In this document: positions 47,438 to 56,568 of the stretch, piece by piece
How positions within the stretch are numbered: position 1 is the first letter of the stretch
How the letters are laid out: every line of letters starts with the position of its first letter
Assembly: GCF_004359505.1 (NCBI RefSeq)
Contig: NZ_SCWE01000003.1
Location: 124,001-188,000 of the forward strand
From: Macrococcus hajekii
GTDB lineage: Bacteria > Bacillota > Bacilli > Staphylococcales > Staphylococcaceae
DNA length: 64,000 nt
Reading direction: 5' to 3'
Made by a program: the position numbers and the translations under genes
The notes under the pieces: generated by a model
The model's database searches: none
Told to the model about the DNA's origin: nothing
What the model saw: only the letters and a program-made list of their open reading frames with translations

Positions 47438-48919
47438 TTAATTCAAATCTTTTGTTGCCGGTCCTTCCAGCACACAGCCATCTTGATCAAATCTTGAGCC
47501 GTGACAAGGGCAGTCCCATGTCCTCTCAGCATCATTGAACTTTACCACACAGCCGAGATGAGTACAGAACGGACTGACATGATGTTCATTTCCTTGTTTA
47601 TCCTTATAAATCGCTGTCAGTTTACCTTCGATATTGAATATTCCACCTTCATCTACCTTTAATTCAGATGGATCAGTACGATGATCTTTCAGCGCTGCCG
47701 CTTCTCCTACTATCGCATCTTTAATCTGCTTACCGATTGCTTTGGCCTGATTGCCTAGTGTCTTGATTCGTGATGGCTCAAACAAGGATGCATAGTTATT
47801 TTCACGTCTGTTAATTAAATCTGTAAGAAGTTCCGCCGCAACTGCAGCACTTGCCATTCCGAATTTATTAAAGCCAGTGACAATAAAAAGATTCGGGTTC
47901 TGAGCATCATATGCACCGATTAAAGGCATTCTATCAACTGTCATCATATCTTGTGCCGACCAATTATCGGTCACATTACCTTTAAATACTTCAAACGCAA
48001 ACTCGCTCAGTTTGTCATAAGCATCATCCATATGACTGACCGTTGCTGTAATATGATTCTCTCCACCCACTAATACACCGATTCCATTATTAGTATGATA
48101 ATGTCTCAATGACCGCTTAGGTTCATCAACAGTCTGAAACATACCGACAGGAATATTCATTCCTTCAGCTGCCACAATATAAGAACGTTCAATCTGGAGC
48201 TCAGAAATATAATTATTTTTTATGTTAATAAGAGGAAAATGAGTAGCGACTATCACTTTCTGAAAATCAATCGTCTTTTCTTGATCTGTGACTGCCTGCA
48301 CTTTATTAATATCTGTAATTAATGTCTCCTCATAAAACTTAACGCCGAGGTTAACACAGGCTTCCACCATTCCAGACAGAAACTTGACTGGATGAAATTG
48401 TGCCTGATTAGGCATTTCGAGTGCTAACGTATTTTTAACAGGTAATTTTAACCCTTGTTCATGTAGTTCTGATTTGATGCCCAGTTTTTCATAAGCTTCA
48501 TATTCTTTTCGAATTGCCTCTTCATTACGACCATCAGTTAACTGCGTACTGGATATTTTCTCAAAGTCACAGTCAATCTGATATTGCTTAACAAGTGTTT
48601 CAATTGCCTGGATACCATCCATTTGCGATTGATAGAATAACCGTGTTTTATCTTCACCTTGATTTTCCAGCATCTCCTGATACATAAGATGATGCTGCGC
48701 CGTAATCTTAGCCGTCGTATTAGCAGTTGTTTCCTGTACAAGTTTACGCCCTTCAGCAAGCACCACTTTGTGTCCGGCTTCAGCCAGTCGATAAGCAGCT
48801 AAAATACCTGCTATCCCCCCGCCCACAACTAGAATTTCAGTACGAATATTCTGGTCCAGCTTAGTAAAGTCAGTAATTGCAGCAGATTTAGTCCAATAAG
48901 AAATATTTTCTTTTTTCAT
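47438..48919 (-). CDS. FAD-dependent oxidoreductase fused to Rieske [2Fe-2S] domain
   Basis: About 493 residues. N-terminal DAO-type FAD domain ([21 protein letters not shown]) and C-terminal Rieske domain with ligands C452, H454 (CTHLGC) and C470, H473 (CPCHGSRF). The C-terminal placement matches the Bacillus YhfW-like group. Electron donor and substrate are unknown. ATG 48919 is supported by GAGGGAGG; a start at 48973 is longer and less likely. Confidence 0.88.
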   Translation of the reverse strand: MKKENISYWTKSAAITDFTKLDQNIRTEILVVGGGIAGILAAYRLAEAGHKVVLAEGRKLVQETTANTTAKITAQHHLMYQEMLENQGEDKTRLFYQSQMDGIQAIETLVKQYQIDCDFEKISSTQLTDGRNEEAIRKEYEAYEKLGIKSELHEQGLKLPVKNTLALEMPNQAQFHPVKFLSGMVEACVNLGVKFYEETLITDINKVQAVTDQEKTIDFQKVIVATHFPLINIKNNYISELQIERSYIVAAEGMNIPVGMFQTVDEPKRSLRHYHTNNGIGVLVGGENHITATVSHMDDAYDKLSEFAFEVFKGNVTDNWSAQDMMTVDRMPLIGAYDAQNPNLFIVTGFNKFGMASAAVAAELLTDLINRRENNYASLFEPSRIKTLGNQAKAIGKQIKDAIVGEAAALKDHRTDPSELKVDEGGIFNIEGKLTAIYKDKQGNEHHVSPFCTHLGCVVKFNDAERTWDCPCHGSRFDQDGCVLEGPATKDLN

Positions 48920-48993
48920 GAATAATCCCTCCCTCTCTTTCTTTGCTATACCCTTTTTACATGAAAATACCATTTATCTTTGTAAAATAAAAT

Positions 48994-49019
48994 AGACATT
49001 GAGCAGCTGCTCAATGTCT
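48994..49019 (-). terminator. Terminator of orphan metQ
   Basis: 26-bp perfect palindrome AGACATTGAGCAG / CTGCTCAATGTCT with T-rich minus tail. Confidence 0.88.
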
Positions 49020-49022
49020 TCT

Positions 49023-49844
49023 TTACTTACCATCATACGGAATAACATCTTGTCCAAATTCTTTTGTGATATATGCTTTCATATCATCTGATTGCAGTAC
49101 TTTAATTAAGTCCTGGAACTTCTTATCATTTTTATGTCCTTCCTGAACAGCAAGGATATTGGCAAATGGTGAAGACTTCCCTTCAAGTGCAATCGCATCT
49201 TTATGCGGGATGATACCATTGTCTATCGCATAGTTGGAGTTCATGATCACTGCAGCACCTTCACCGTTTTTGTATGTTTTCGGTAGAAACTCTGCACTTT
49301 GCTTATTGTTGAATTTCAGATTCTTTTTGTTCTCAATGACATCTGTGAACTTGGCGTCTTCAATTTTCACACCTTCTTTAAGCTTAATAACACCTTCATT
49401 AACGAAGAATGACAGGAAGCGTCCTTCTTCAGCAGGATTACTGGATACGAAGATTTCAGCACCGTCTGGAATATCACTCAGTTTTTTGTACTTCTTGCTG
49501 TATACGCCCATCGGTGTCGTGAAGACTTTTCCGACTTCTTCTATTTTATAGCCGTGTGTTTTTTTCTCGGCATTTAGATAAGGGATGTGCTGGAACAGGT
49601 TAGCATCAACGTCACCTTCGTCGAGTAGTTTATTCGGTACTTTATAATCATTAACAATTTTAACTTCAACATCATAACCTTTTTTCTTCATCTCTTCTGC
49701 TGCATGCTTCACTATTTCACCGTGCGGCGTCGGGGATGCTGCGACGACAATTTTATTACTTTCTTCTTTAGCACTTGACGCACCACATCCCGCAAGTGAA
49801 GCTGATAATACAATAGCCCCTAATAAACCTAATCCTTTTTTCAT
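49023..49844 (-). CDS. MetQ/NlpA-type lipoprotein, orphan copy
   Basis: About 273 residues. Lipobox LAGC after a hydrophobic signal (MKKGLGLLGAIVLSASLAGC), and an NlpA fold (VVAASPTPHGEIVKHAAEE, NDYKVPNKLLDEGDVDANLF split in two). A second methionine-type binding protein with no MetN or MetI beside it; likely docks on the MetNI encoded at 18.9-20.6 kb or binds a related sulfur compound. ATG 49844 has GAGGAGG; a start at 49898 would lie in the S-box terminator. Confidence 0.87.
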   Translation of the reverse strand: MKKGLGLLGAIVLSASLAGCGASSAKEESNKIVVAASPTPHGEIVKHAAEEMKKKGYDVEVKIVNDYKVPNKLLDEGDVDANLFQHIPYLNAEKKTHGYKIEEVGKVFTTPMGVYSKKYKKLSDIPDGAEIFVSSNPAEEGRFLSFFVNEGVIKLKEGVKIEDAKFTDVIENKKNLKFNNKQSAEFLPKTYKNGEGAAVIMNSNYAIDNGIIPHKDAIALEGKSSPFANILAVQEGHKNDKKFQDLIKVLQSDDMKAYITKEFGQDVIPYDGK

Positions 49845-49882
49845 AACAGTTTCCTCCTCAAAATTAACTTCAACAATAAAAA

Positions 49883-49914
49883 ATACTTTCTCCATCAAAA
49901 AATAGAGAAAGTAT
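49883..49914 (-). terminator. S-box terminator hairpin, orphan metQ leader
   Basis: ATACTTTCTC (49883-49892) pairs with GAGAAAGTAT (49905-49914), T-run on the minus strand. Confidence 0.88.
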
Positions 49915-49920
49915 CAGCTT

Positions 49921-50023
49921 CCTCTCATCTTCTAAAGCAATCGCTTTATGTGAATTAGCACCATGTCGTCTGACTGGTTGCCGGGCTTCGCAGGGCACAT
50001 CCCTCCGCCACTCTGGATAAGAG
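49921..50023 (-). ncRNA. SAM-I (S-box) riboswitch of orphan metQ
   Basis: Minus strand: CTCTTATCCAGAG, then GGCGGAGGGATGTGCCC, GAAGCCCGGCAACC, and GGTGCTAATTC, ending in GAAGATGAGAGG pairing back with the start. Conserved S-box order. Controls the terminator at 49883-49914. Confidence 0.96.
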
Positions 50024-50166
50024 TTCATTATTAAATTAGTATTATCTTATCAAGCTGAAAATCCACTGTAAATATCAGATTATTAAAAATATTAAATCAT
50101 TTATATTTAAGACAATTTCATTATTTTCTGACAATGTGTCTGCTATGATATGAAAGAGGTGAAATT

Positions 50167-51057
50167 ATGTCTGAACAACAAAAAGGTATGATCTATGCAG
50201 CACTCAGTTATATGATCTGGGGTGTGCTACCGCTTTACTGGAAGCTCATAGATACTATCAATCCATATGAAATACTTGCACATCGTATTATCTGGTCTCT
50301 TGCTTTTATGATTTTTCTAATTATAGTTTTGCGCAAGACAACAGAATTCACCGTGCAGACAAAGCGTTTATTCAAGGAACCTAAACAGACGCTGAGTTTA
50401 TTTACCGCTGCGCTCGTTATAGCCATCAACTGGGGGCTGTTTATATGGGCTGTTTCGAATGGACACGTGATGCAGGCCAGTCTCGGCTACTATATTAATC
50501 CACTGATGAGTATTCTGCTGGGTCTCTTCTTCATGAAAGAGCGTTATTCTAATGTCGAATGGATTGCCATCGCATTGGCAGCAGCTGGTGTTTTATTTAT
50601 GACGTTTTCACTAGGTGTATTCCCCTATATTTCCGTGATGCTTGCGGCTTCATTCGCGGTGTACGGGCTGCTGAAAAAGAATATCCGTATTGATGCCATG
50701 TATACTATACTTCTGGAGTGCTTATTTACTCTACCTTTTGCACTCATCGGTATTATTTACTTGAGAAGTGCGAATATGAGTCATTTCGGTCTCAATCAGG
50801 ATAGCTTTACATTACTCTTTTCGGGCGCACTGACTGCTATTCCACTTATTTTATTCACTGCAGGTGCCCGGCGTATTCCATTATCACTTATTGGATTCTT
50901 GCAATATATCGGACCTACACTGATGTTATTGCAAAGTGTTTTTCTGTTCAACGAAGCATTCACACTTACGCATCTCGTGACCTTCAGTTTAATATGGGCA
51001 GGACTACTCTTATATAGTTCATCCAAAATCATCGCCTATAGAAGGCGCACTCGTTAA
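50167..51057 (+). CDS. rarD: RarD/EamA-type transporter
   Basis: 296 residues, ten helices in two EamA repeats. RarD-specific AALSYMIWGVLPLYWKL at the N-terminus. Probably a drug/metabolite-type exporter or importer; chloramphenicol sensitivity gave the name in E. coli but substrate here is unknown. AAAGAGGTG before the ATG. The antiporter gene starts 23 bp downstream. Confidence 0.9.
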   Translation: MSEQQKGMIYAALSYMIWGVLPLYWKLIDTINPYEILAHRIIWSLAFMIFLIIVLRKTTEFTVQTKRLFKEPKQTLSLFTAALVIAINWGLFIWAVSNGHVMQASLGYYINPLMSILLGLFFMKERYSNVEWIAIALAAAGVLFMTFSLGVFPYISVMLAASFAVYGLLKKNIRIDAMYTILLECLFTLPFALIGIIYLRSANMSHFGLNQDSFTLLFSGALTAIPLILFTAGARRIPLSLIGFLQYIGPTLMLLQSVFLFNEAFTLTHLVTFSLIWAGLLLYSSSKIIAYRRRTR

Positions 51058-51080
51058 ATAATCTATCAGGAGGTCAACGC

Positions 51081-52832
51081 GTGAACTTTGAAATTCCTCT
51101 TACTCTAATGGTATCTCTTATATTAGCACTTGCTATTTTCAGTCAATGGCTCGCCAGTATTCTGAAATGGCCGGCCATCGTACTGATGGCCATTGCGGGC
51201 TTATTGATAGGTCCGCTTCTCGGACTCTTTAACCCGCAGGAAATAATGGGTGACGATGTCTACCGCACGATTGTCTCCTTTTCAGTCGCCATTATTTTAT
51301 TTGAAGGGAGCAGCAATCTAGATATTCGTGAACTAAGATCTATCTCAATCGCCACTAAGCGTATATTGCTGATTAGTTCTATCATCGGCCTTGTACTGGG
51401 TACAGTGGCTCTGCATTATATCGTCGATTTACCCTGGGCTATCGCTCTAGTACTCGGCAGCCTCTTTATTGTTACAGGCCCTACCGTTATTCAGCCCCTC
51501 CTTAAACAGGCTAAAGTTAAATCGACTGTTGATTCCATTTTAAGATGGGAAAGTATTATCCTGGATCCGATAGGTCCCATTATTGCTCTTTTATTTTTCT
51601 ATATTTATCAATCTTTTAATGTTAAGAGTTTACTGGCTTTTGGTGCTGGTATAGGTTTCGCAGCCGTTCTTGGTGTAATAGCAGGATTATTGTTTAAAGA
51701 AATGATTTATAAAGATAAAATTTCTCAGGAGCTCATGGCACCGATCCAGTTTGTATTTATTTTTCTGATTTTTGCACTCAGTAATACCGTTCTACATGAG
51801 TCAGGACTTTTGGCAGTTACTATTTTTGGCTTAATGATGGCCCGTGCTAAGCGAGAACATCTTATTTTCCACGAGTCCAATCATTTTATTGATCAGCTTG
51901 CTCTCATCTGTGTCTCAACGGTCTTTGTTCTTATTACAGCTTCATTGACCACTGACATGTTACGCTCTATATTGTCCTGGCAGGTTTTATTGTTTGTCAT
52001 CCTGATGATTTTTATCATTCGACCTTTAGCTATCTTTATTTCAACCGTTAACACCGAAATTTCATTTAAAGAAAAGGCACTTGTTTCTTTCGTCGCGCCA
52101 CGTGGAATTGTAGCACTGACTGTCGCAGAATTTTTTGCAAGTAAGTTTCAGCAAACAGATTTAGCAATGATTGATATGATTTTACCAATTACCTTTGCCT
52201 TTTCATTTATATCAGTCGTCATATACGGCTTCAGCTTCAGTCCTTTCAGCAAACGTCTGGATCTATCCAGCACTGAACCAGAAGGTGTTATCTTAATCGG
52301 AGATAATCAGTTTTCCGTCACGCTGGCAAAACAGATTAAATCTCATGGTATTCCAGTGATGATAGCAGACGTCCTTTCAAGTGGCCCCGTTAAACCTGAA
52401 GATGGTATTGAACGGTACCGTGGAAATATATTATCTGAAAAAGACCGCCTGCATGCTGATTTGATCCGATTTAATAAGTGTCTGATTATCACACCATCTT
52501 TAACTTTCAATATGATGGCATTTGATATTCTCGCTGAAGAGTTCGGCTTAAAATCGGTTTATATGCTGCAATCTGACAGCGAAAAGGCTAATGAACAACT
52601 GAACACCTATATGCATGCCCATATACTCTTTGGTGATAAAGGGTTAAGGGATCTTAATAAGCTAGTCAGCAATCAAAATATTGATGAAATAGAGGCATCT
52701 GCCTATAATCAATTATCAGATGATACACTGGTACTCTACTACATCGATGCCAATAATGAAATTTCATTTAAAAGTAAGACACATGACCTTAACTTAAATG
52801 ATGAAGGTATCATAGGTGTGATAAAACAATAA
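51081..52832 (+). CDS. CPA-family cation/H+ antiporter with nucleotide-binding-like C-domain
   Basis: 583 residues. About 12 helices (1-385) with the conserved EGSSNLD, GPTVIQPLL and VAPRGIVAL elements of CPA1/NhaP2-like carriers, then a Rossmann-like TrkA-N domain (VILIGDNQFSVTLAKQI from about 405). Such tails sense nucleotides and gate K+ or Na+ efflux. Starts at GTG 51081 with AGGAGG. Likely co-transcribed with rarD. Confidence 0.88.
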   Translation: MNFEIPLTLMVSLILALAIFSQWLASILKWPAIVLMAIAGLLIGPLLGLFNPQEIMGDDVYRTIVSFSVAIILFEGSSNLDIRELRSISIATKRILLISSIIGLVLGTVALHYIVDLPWAIALVLGSLFIVTGPTVIQPLLKQAKVKSTVDSILRWESIILDPIGPIIALLFFYIYQSFNVKSLLAFGAGIGFAAVLGVIAGLLFKEMIYKDKISQELMAPIQFVFIFLIFALSNTVLHESGLLAVTIFGLMMARAKREHLIFHESNHFIDQLALICVSTVFVLITASLTTDMLRSILSWQVLLFVILMIFIIRPLAIFISTVNTEISFKEKALVSFVAPRGIVALTVAEFFASKFQQTDLAMIDMILPITFAFSFISVVIYGFSFSPFSKRLDLSSTEPEGVILIGDNQFSVTLAKQIKSHGIPVMIADVLSSGPVKPEDGIERYRGNILSEKDRLHADLIRFNKCLIITPSLTFNMMAFDILAEEFGLKSVYMLQSDSEKANEQLNTYMHAHILFGDKGLRDLNKLVSNQNIDEIEASAYNQLSDDTLVLYYIDANNEISFKSKTHDLNLNDEGIIGVIKQ

Positions 52833-52865
52833 GAGAGACGCTGACTCACACTCAACGTCTCTCTT
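52831..52865. terminator. Terminator after antiporter gene
   Basis: AAGAGAGACG (52831-52840) pairs with CGTCTCTCTT (52856-52865). Its right arm overlaps the end of the sortase remnant. Confidence 0.85.
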
Positions 52866-53121
52866 ATTTTCTGTCTTGCATCATTGTACGAATGAAGAGG
52901 ATAGTTAGTACTGCTACCAACAACAAGATATGCCAGGATTCAGCGAGCACTTTCAGAGTATCCATCAAACTTAGATCTGTATTCAACTGAGACGTTTCGG
53001 GCTTAGGTTGAACTTTATCGCCATCCTTCGTCGTTCGCTCAGCATAGATCAGCAACCGTTCATGACCAGATGGCGTGCAGGTCAGCAGTGTAATGATATC
53101 TTTTCCTTTGTCGTTGTGTAA
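52864..53121 (-). pseudogene. C-terminal fragment of a class C-like sortase
   Basis: 85 codons open after a TAA at 53122-53124. It has the sortase active-site strand ITLLTCTPSGHERLL with catalytic Cys and downstream Arg, then a hydrophilic stretch and a C-terminal membrane helix (ILLLVAVLTILFIRT), the class C (pilus) layout. The N-terminal three quarters, including the catalytic His, are missing and no start codon or Shine-Dalgarno exists before the active site. So it is a relic, possibly the edge of a deletion. Confidence 0.82.
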
Positions 53122-53147
53122 TTACGTAATTTCTGAGTGGTAATGGT

Positions 53148-53771
53148 TTAGTCAATAGCCCTTCCATTGTTATCATACGTTCTTACATAATTAAATATAT
53201 ACGTCGTCGCCGTTGATGGTACACTCTGTTTCTGAACCATCTCATTCGTCAATGTGTTGACAAGATAAATGATAGTGTCCGGTGCTGTTACATCAACTGG
53301 AACCTTCTGATAATCAAGCTGTCCTGTTACTTCTTTCAGCTGATAGACAACATCAGATGATTGAATAGGTGCCTCGCTGCTCGTCGTTTCAGCTGTCAAA
53401 CGATAATTTGATGACTGGTCAATAATATATGTCTTAAGGTTCACTGTATATGCTTGAGTCAAACCATTAATCTTCAATCGGTAGATAGATTGACTACCGT
53501 CAGGTTGCGAGACCTCAATTCTCTGTTCTTTGAAAGCTGCATTTAGAGCAGGTAAATCGATTTGATGAGCACCTTGCAGTTTTAAAGTGACGACATCTTT
53601 CGACAAATTATTCGACAGTTTATTGATATCAAGTTGCCAGTTAATTTCGGAGTTATTATGAGAAGTTTCAAGTAATTTAATAATGTTTTCGTTATCAGCA
53701 GTCGATGTTGTCATATCAGCGTAAGCTGCCCGTAAGACTGAATTGATAACAACTGACAATGTTATTAACAT
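53148..53771 (-). pseudogene. Secreted surface-protein remnant (possible pilin relic)
   Basis: 207 residues after ATG 53771. An N-terminal hydrophobic signal-like segment (MLITLSVVINSVLRAAYA), then beta-rich Ser/Thr domains like surface proteins, ending NNGRAID without LPXTG, wall spanner or membrane anchor. Only 26 bp separate its stop from the sortase fragment. The start lies in the hydrophobic core and the nearest good Shine-Dalgarno (AAAGGGGGG) is ~35 nt upstream in another frame, so the 5' end also seems shifted. Best seen as a relic of a sortase-anchored locus. Confidence 0.6.
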
Positions 53772-53922
53772 AAATAAAACTTTCTTTTTAGATGATTAAT
53801 CGTCTTCGCCCCCCTTTCTTATGAGTTTTGTAGACTTAATATTAACCTCTTTTAAAAAAATGGCAATCGTTATTTTTATTAACTTTTCCACCTGTCTAGT
53901 CATATTTAATCAACTCTCAAAT

Positions 53923-53948
53923 AAATAGTTATTATAATATAACTATTT
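53923..53948. promoter_or_regulatory. 10-bp inverted repeat centred on TATAAT
   Basis: AAATAGTTAT (53923-53932), TATAAT, ATAACTATTT (53939-53948). Lies in the 340-bp gap 53772-54114 upstream of the surface-protein relic. Could be an operator over a -10 or a hairpin; function unknown. Confidence 0.45.
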
Positions 53949-54010
53949 TTTATAAACCATTTTTATCCAGCCTTAGAGCTCTAGCGCTTTTAGTTTCAAG
54001 TATTAGTATT

Positions 54011-54045
54011 CGACATTTAATTGTTATTTTCGACATAGTACGACA
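54011..54045. repeat. Three CGACA direct repeats spaced 20 and 10 bp
   Basis: CGACA at 54011, 54031 and 54041 in AT-rich DNA, on one helical face. Possible regulator site for the nearby relic locus. Confidence 0.35.
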
Positions 54046-54086
54046 AATTGTTTATCACTTCTTATCATCGCAAAGTCACAACAAAA

Positions 54087-54116
54087 AAACCCATACATCC
54101 TAGGATGTATGGGTTT
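54087..54116. terminator. Perfect palindromic terminator
   Basis: AAACCCATACATCC TA paired with GGATGTATGGGTTT, flanked by A and T runs. Ends the small-ORF transcript on the minus strand. Confidence 0.85.
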
Positions 54117-54252
54117 AAAAACTACTATTTTTATCATTAGAAGTATCATCATGCCCCGCGCCAGCCTCTCTTGAATCATCACCAGCATTAGAGTCATTTA
54201 ACTTATCATTTAAATAATCTTATCCTTGCTTCTTTAAATCGTCAAATTTCAT
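54115..54252 (-). pseudogene. Small acidic ORF interrupted by an in-frame stop
   Basis: ATG 54252 reads MKFDDLKKQG, then TAA (54220-54222), then continues in frame as DYLNDKLNDSNAGDD... to a stop at 54115. A single A-to-T change (AAA to TAA) would account for it. The product would be a 45-residue hydrophilic acidic protein. It follows the 42-residue ORF by 35 bp and runs into a terminator. Function unknown. Confidence 0.5.
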
Positions 54253-54287
54253 TATTGACAATTCCTTCTATAATAAAATGTATAGAT

Positions 54288-54416
54288 TTAGATGAAATTC
54301 TTCTTTTCAACTTCTTCAGTGTTTTCGTTCTGTTGCTCAGCAGCTGCGTCCTGCTCAAAACGTTTTTCTACACGTTCTTCTTTAACTTCTTCTACATTTT
54401 TGTTTTCTTCTGTCAT
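54288..54416 (-). CDS. Small acidic/lysine-rich protein (42 aa)
   Basis: Encodes MTEENKNVEEVKEERVEKRF followed by 22 more residues rich in Glu, Gln and Asn, ending NFI. Strong AGGAGG 7 nt before the ATG and no other good ORF in the stretch. Low complexity, no domain, probably disordered. May form an operon with the interrupted ORF downstream. Confidence 0.6.
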   Translation of the reverse strand: MTEENKNVEEVKEERVEKRFEQDAAAEQQNENTEEVEKKNFI

Positions 54417-54553
54417 AACAGCCTCCTATTATAGATGTGATATTTATATTTACCCGCGAGAGATTATTCTAAACTTTTTTCACTATTTGAGATGATGTCT
54501 CTCCTCCTTATTGTAATTTAGTCAAATAAATGAATAAAGATTCAAAATAATAC

Positions 54554-54581
54554 TTGTATTTATATTTCGCTAAGTTATAAT
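54554..54581 (+). promoter_or_regulatory. Candidate promoter of OppA-type gene
   Basis: TTGTAT (54554-54559), 16-bp spacer, TATAAT (54576-54581), 51 bp before the start codon. Confidence 0.5.
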
Positions 54582-54632
54582 GAGTTTAATATTCTGAAAA
54601 TTCAATTATTTTAAACATATGGGGGTCTGGCT

Positions 54633-56276
54633 ATGAAAAAAGGATATGCATTGCTCGCATCATTAATGACAGTATCAGGATTAGCTGCTTGTTCAACTTC
54701 AGAGAAAGACAGTAAAAATAACGATACTTCTGCTGATGGTAAACTCAAGCAGGAGCTTAAGCTGATGTCTATTTCAGATATTCCGACACTTGATACTTCT
54801 CTTGCTACTGATATGGTTGCATTCAACGTGATGAATCAGACCATGGAAGGACTTTATATGCTGGATGATAAGGATAAAGCTACGCCTGGTGTTGCTATAG
54901 GAGAACCTGAGAAATCAAAGGACGGTAAGACATGGACAATTAAACTTAGAGAAGATGCTAAGTGGTCGAACGGGGATCCTGTTACTGCTGATGACTTTGT
55001 CTATTCATGGAGACGTACGCTTAATCCTGCTACTGGTGCAGAATATGCATATATTATGTATGACGTAAAAAATGCTGAAGATGTCAATCTCGGTAAGAAA
55101 AAACCTGAAGAGTTGGGTGTAAAAGCGCTGGATGCTCATACTTTGCAGATTGAACTTAATACAAACGTGCCCTACTTCCAGGAGCTACTGGCTTTTGGAA
55201 CTTTCTATCCTCAGAATCAGAAGTTCGTTGAAAAAGAAGGAAACAATTACGGTGTTACTGCAGATTCAACCTTATATAATGGTCCTTTTATACTGTCCGA
55301 ATGGAATGTTGAGAAAAATTATGTACTGACACCTAATAAACATTACTGGGATAAAGATAAAGTCAAACTTAAAAAAATTGATTATCAAGTGGTCAAGGAT
55401 CAGCAGACTGCCGCTAATCTATATTCAACAGGTTCACTAGATATAACACAACTAGCAGCGGAGCAGGTCAGCAAATACAAGAATGAGAAAGGGTTTGATG
55501 CGCAGCTTGAAGCTCGGACATATTTTATGCGCTTCAATCAGGATAAAGTACCTGATTTAAAGAATAAGAATCTACGTCTTGCTCTTGCGAAGTCATTTGA
55601 TAAGGCAAGCTATGTGCATACACTACTAAACAATGGTTCAAAAGCAACAGATGTACTGACACCTGCAGAATTCGTTTCCGGTCCAGATGGCAAGGATTAT
55701 GTTGAGGGTGTGAAATCTCCGCTGAATTATGATAAAGAAGAAGCGAAAAAGTATTATGAACAAGCAAAAAAAGAACTTGGCAAAGATTCATTCTCATTCG
55801 AATACTTGACATATGATCAGGATACAGCAAAGAAAGATGCCGAATATGTGAAAGAACAGATCGAAACGAATCTGCCAGGCGTTAAGTTGACCATTAAACA
55901 GCAGCCATTTAAGCAGAAACTGAAACTGGAAGCTGATCAAAATTACGAAATTTCGTTTGGACGCTGGGGTGCAGACTATCCGGATCCAATGACGTATGTT
56001 GATCTCTTCCTGACTGACGCAACAAACAACGAAACCGGCTGGTCCAATAAGGAGTTTGATCAGCTTGTTCATGACTCAAAAGGAAAACTGCTGGATAATC
56101 CAGAAAAACGCTGGACTTCATTACAGCAAGCAGAAACTATTTTACTCGAGGATGCTGCTATCGCACCTGTTTATCAGAGCGGTATGGCTCGTCTTGTAAA
56201 TCCGAAAATTAAAGGAATGGTTCTTCATAAATTTGCCGGAGATACTTCTTTAAAGGAAGCTTATTTAGAAGAATGA
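54633..56276 (+). CDS. Oligopeptide-binding lipoprotein (OppA family), orphan
   Basis: 547 residues. Signal with lipobox LAAC, then the SBP_bac_5 fold: SISDIPTLDTSLATDMVA, FVYSWRRTLNPATGAEYAY and a C-terminal PVYQSGMARLVNP. It captures peptides for an Opp-type ABC importer. No permease or ATPase genes adjoin, so it must use components encoded elsewhere. GGGGG precedes the ATG. Bounded by its own promoter and terminator. Confidence 0.9.
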   Translation: MKKGYALLASLMTVSGLAACSTSEKDSKNNDTSADGKLKQELKLMSISDIPTLDTSLATDMVAFNVMNQTMEGLYMLDDKDKATPGVAIGEPEKSKDGKTWTIKLREDAKWSNGDPVTADDFVYSWRRTLNPATGAEYAYIMYDVKNAEDVNLGKKKPEELGVKALDAHTLQIELNTNVPYFQELLAFGTFYPQNQKFVEKEGNNYGVTADSTLYNGPFILSEWNVEKNYVLTPNKHYWDKDKVKLKKIDYQVVKDQQTAANLYSTGSLDITQLAAEQVSKYKNEKGFDAQLEARTYFMRFNQDKVPDLKNKNLRLALAKSFDKASYVHTLLNNGSKATDVLTPAEFVSGPDGKDYVEGVKSPLNYDKEEAKKYYEQAKKELGKDSFSFEYLTYDQDTAKKDAEYVKEQIETNLPGVKLTIKQQPFKQKLKLEADQNYEISFGRWGADYPDPMTYVDLFLTDATNNETGWSNKEFDQLVHDSKGKLLDNPEKRWTSLQQAETILLEDAAIAPVYQSGMARLVNPKIKGMVLHKFAGDTSLKEAYLEE

Positions 56277-56281
56277 TAATG

Positions 56282-56307
56282 GCCGTCTACAGTTTGCTGT
56301 AGGCGGC
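56282..56307 (+). terminator. Terminator after OppA gene
   Basis: GCCGTCTACAG pairs with CTGTAGGCGGC. Nothing else is recognisable in 56310-56490. Confidence 0.8.
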
Positions 56308-56493
56308 TATTGTTTTGATTTTCACATGTTAGTAACTTCTTACAATTCTTCTCTTACCTTTGGAAGTCTACTTAATGTGGATTTGTACGCGTTTCATCTG
56401 GCATCTCCCTACTTTCATTACATTACCACTAATCAACTTCAATAAATTTCAAAGCCATTAAACCATCATCTGCCCCATTTCAAATGAATCAGA

Positions 56494-56550
56494 TTATAAT
56501 TATTATAAAAAGGTTGAATTATATTTCTATTTAAATTAGAATAATTATAA
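56494..56550 (+). promoter_or_regulatory. katA promoter with two PerR boxes
   Basis: Box 1 TTATAAT-T-ATTATAA (56494-56508) is a perfect 7-1-7 repeat. Box 2 TTAGAAT-A-ATTATAA (56536-56550) has one mismatch. Promoter -35 TTGAAT (56514-56519) and -10 TAGAAT (56537-56542), spacer 17; box 2 covers the -10. Confidence 0.82.
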
Positions 56551-56568
56551 ATAAGGAGGGAATATGAA

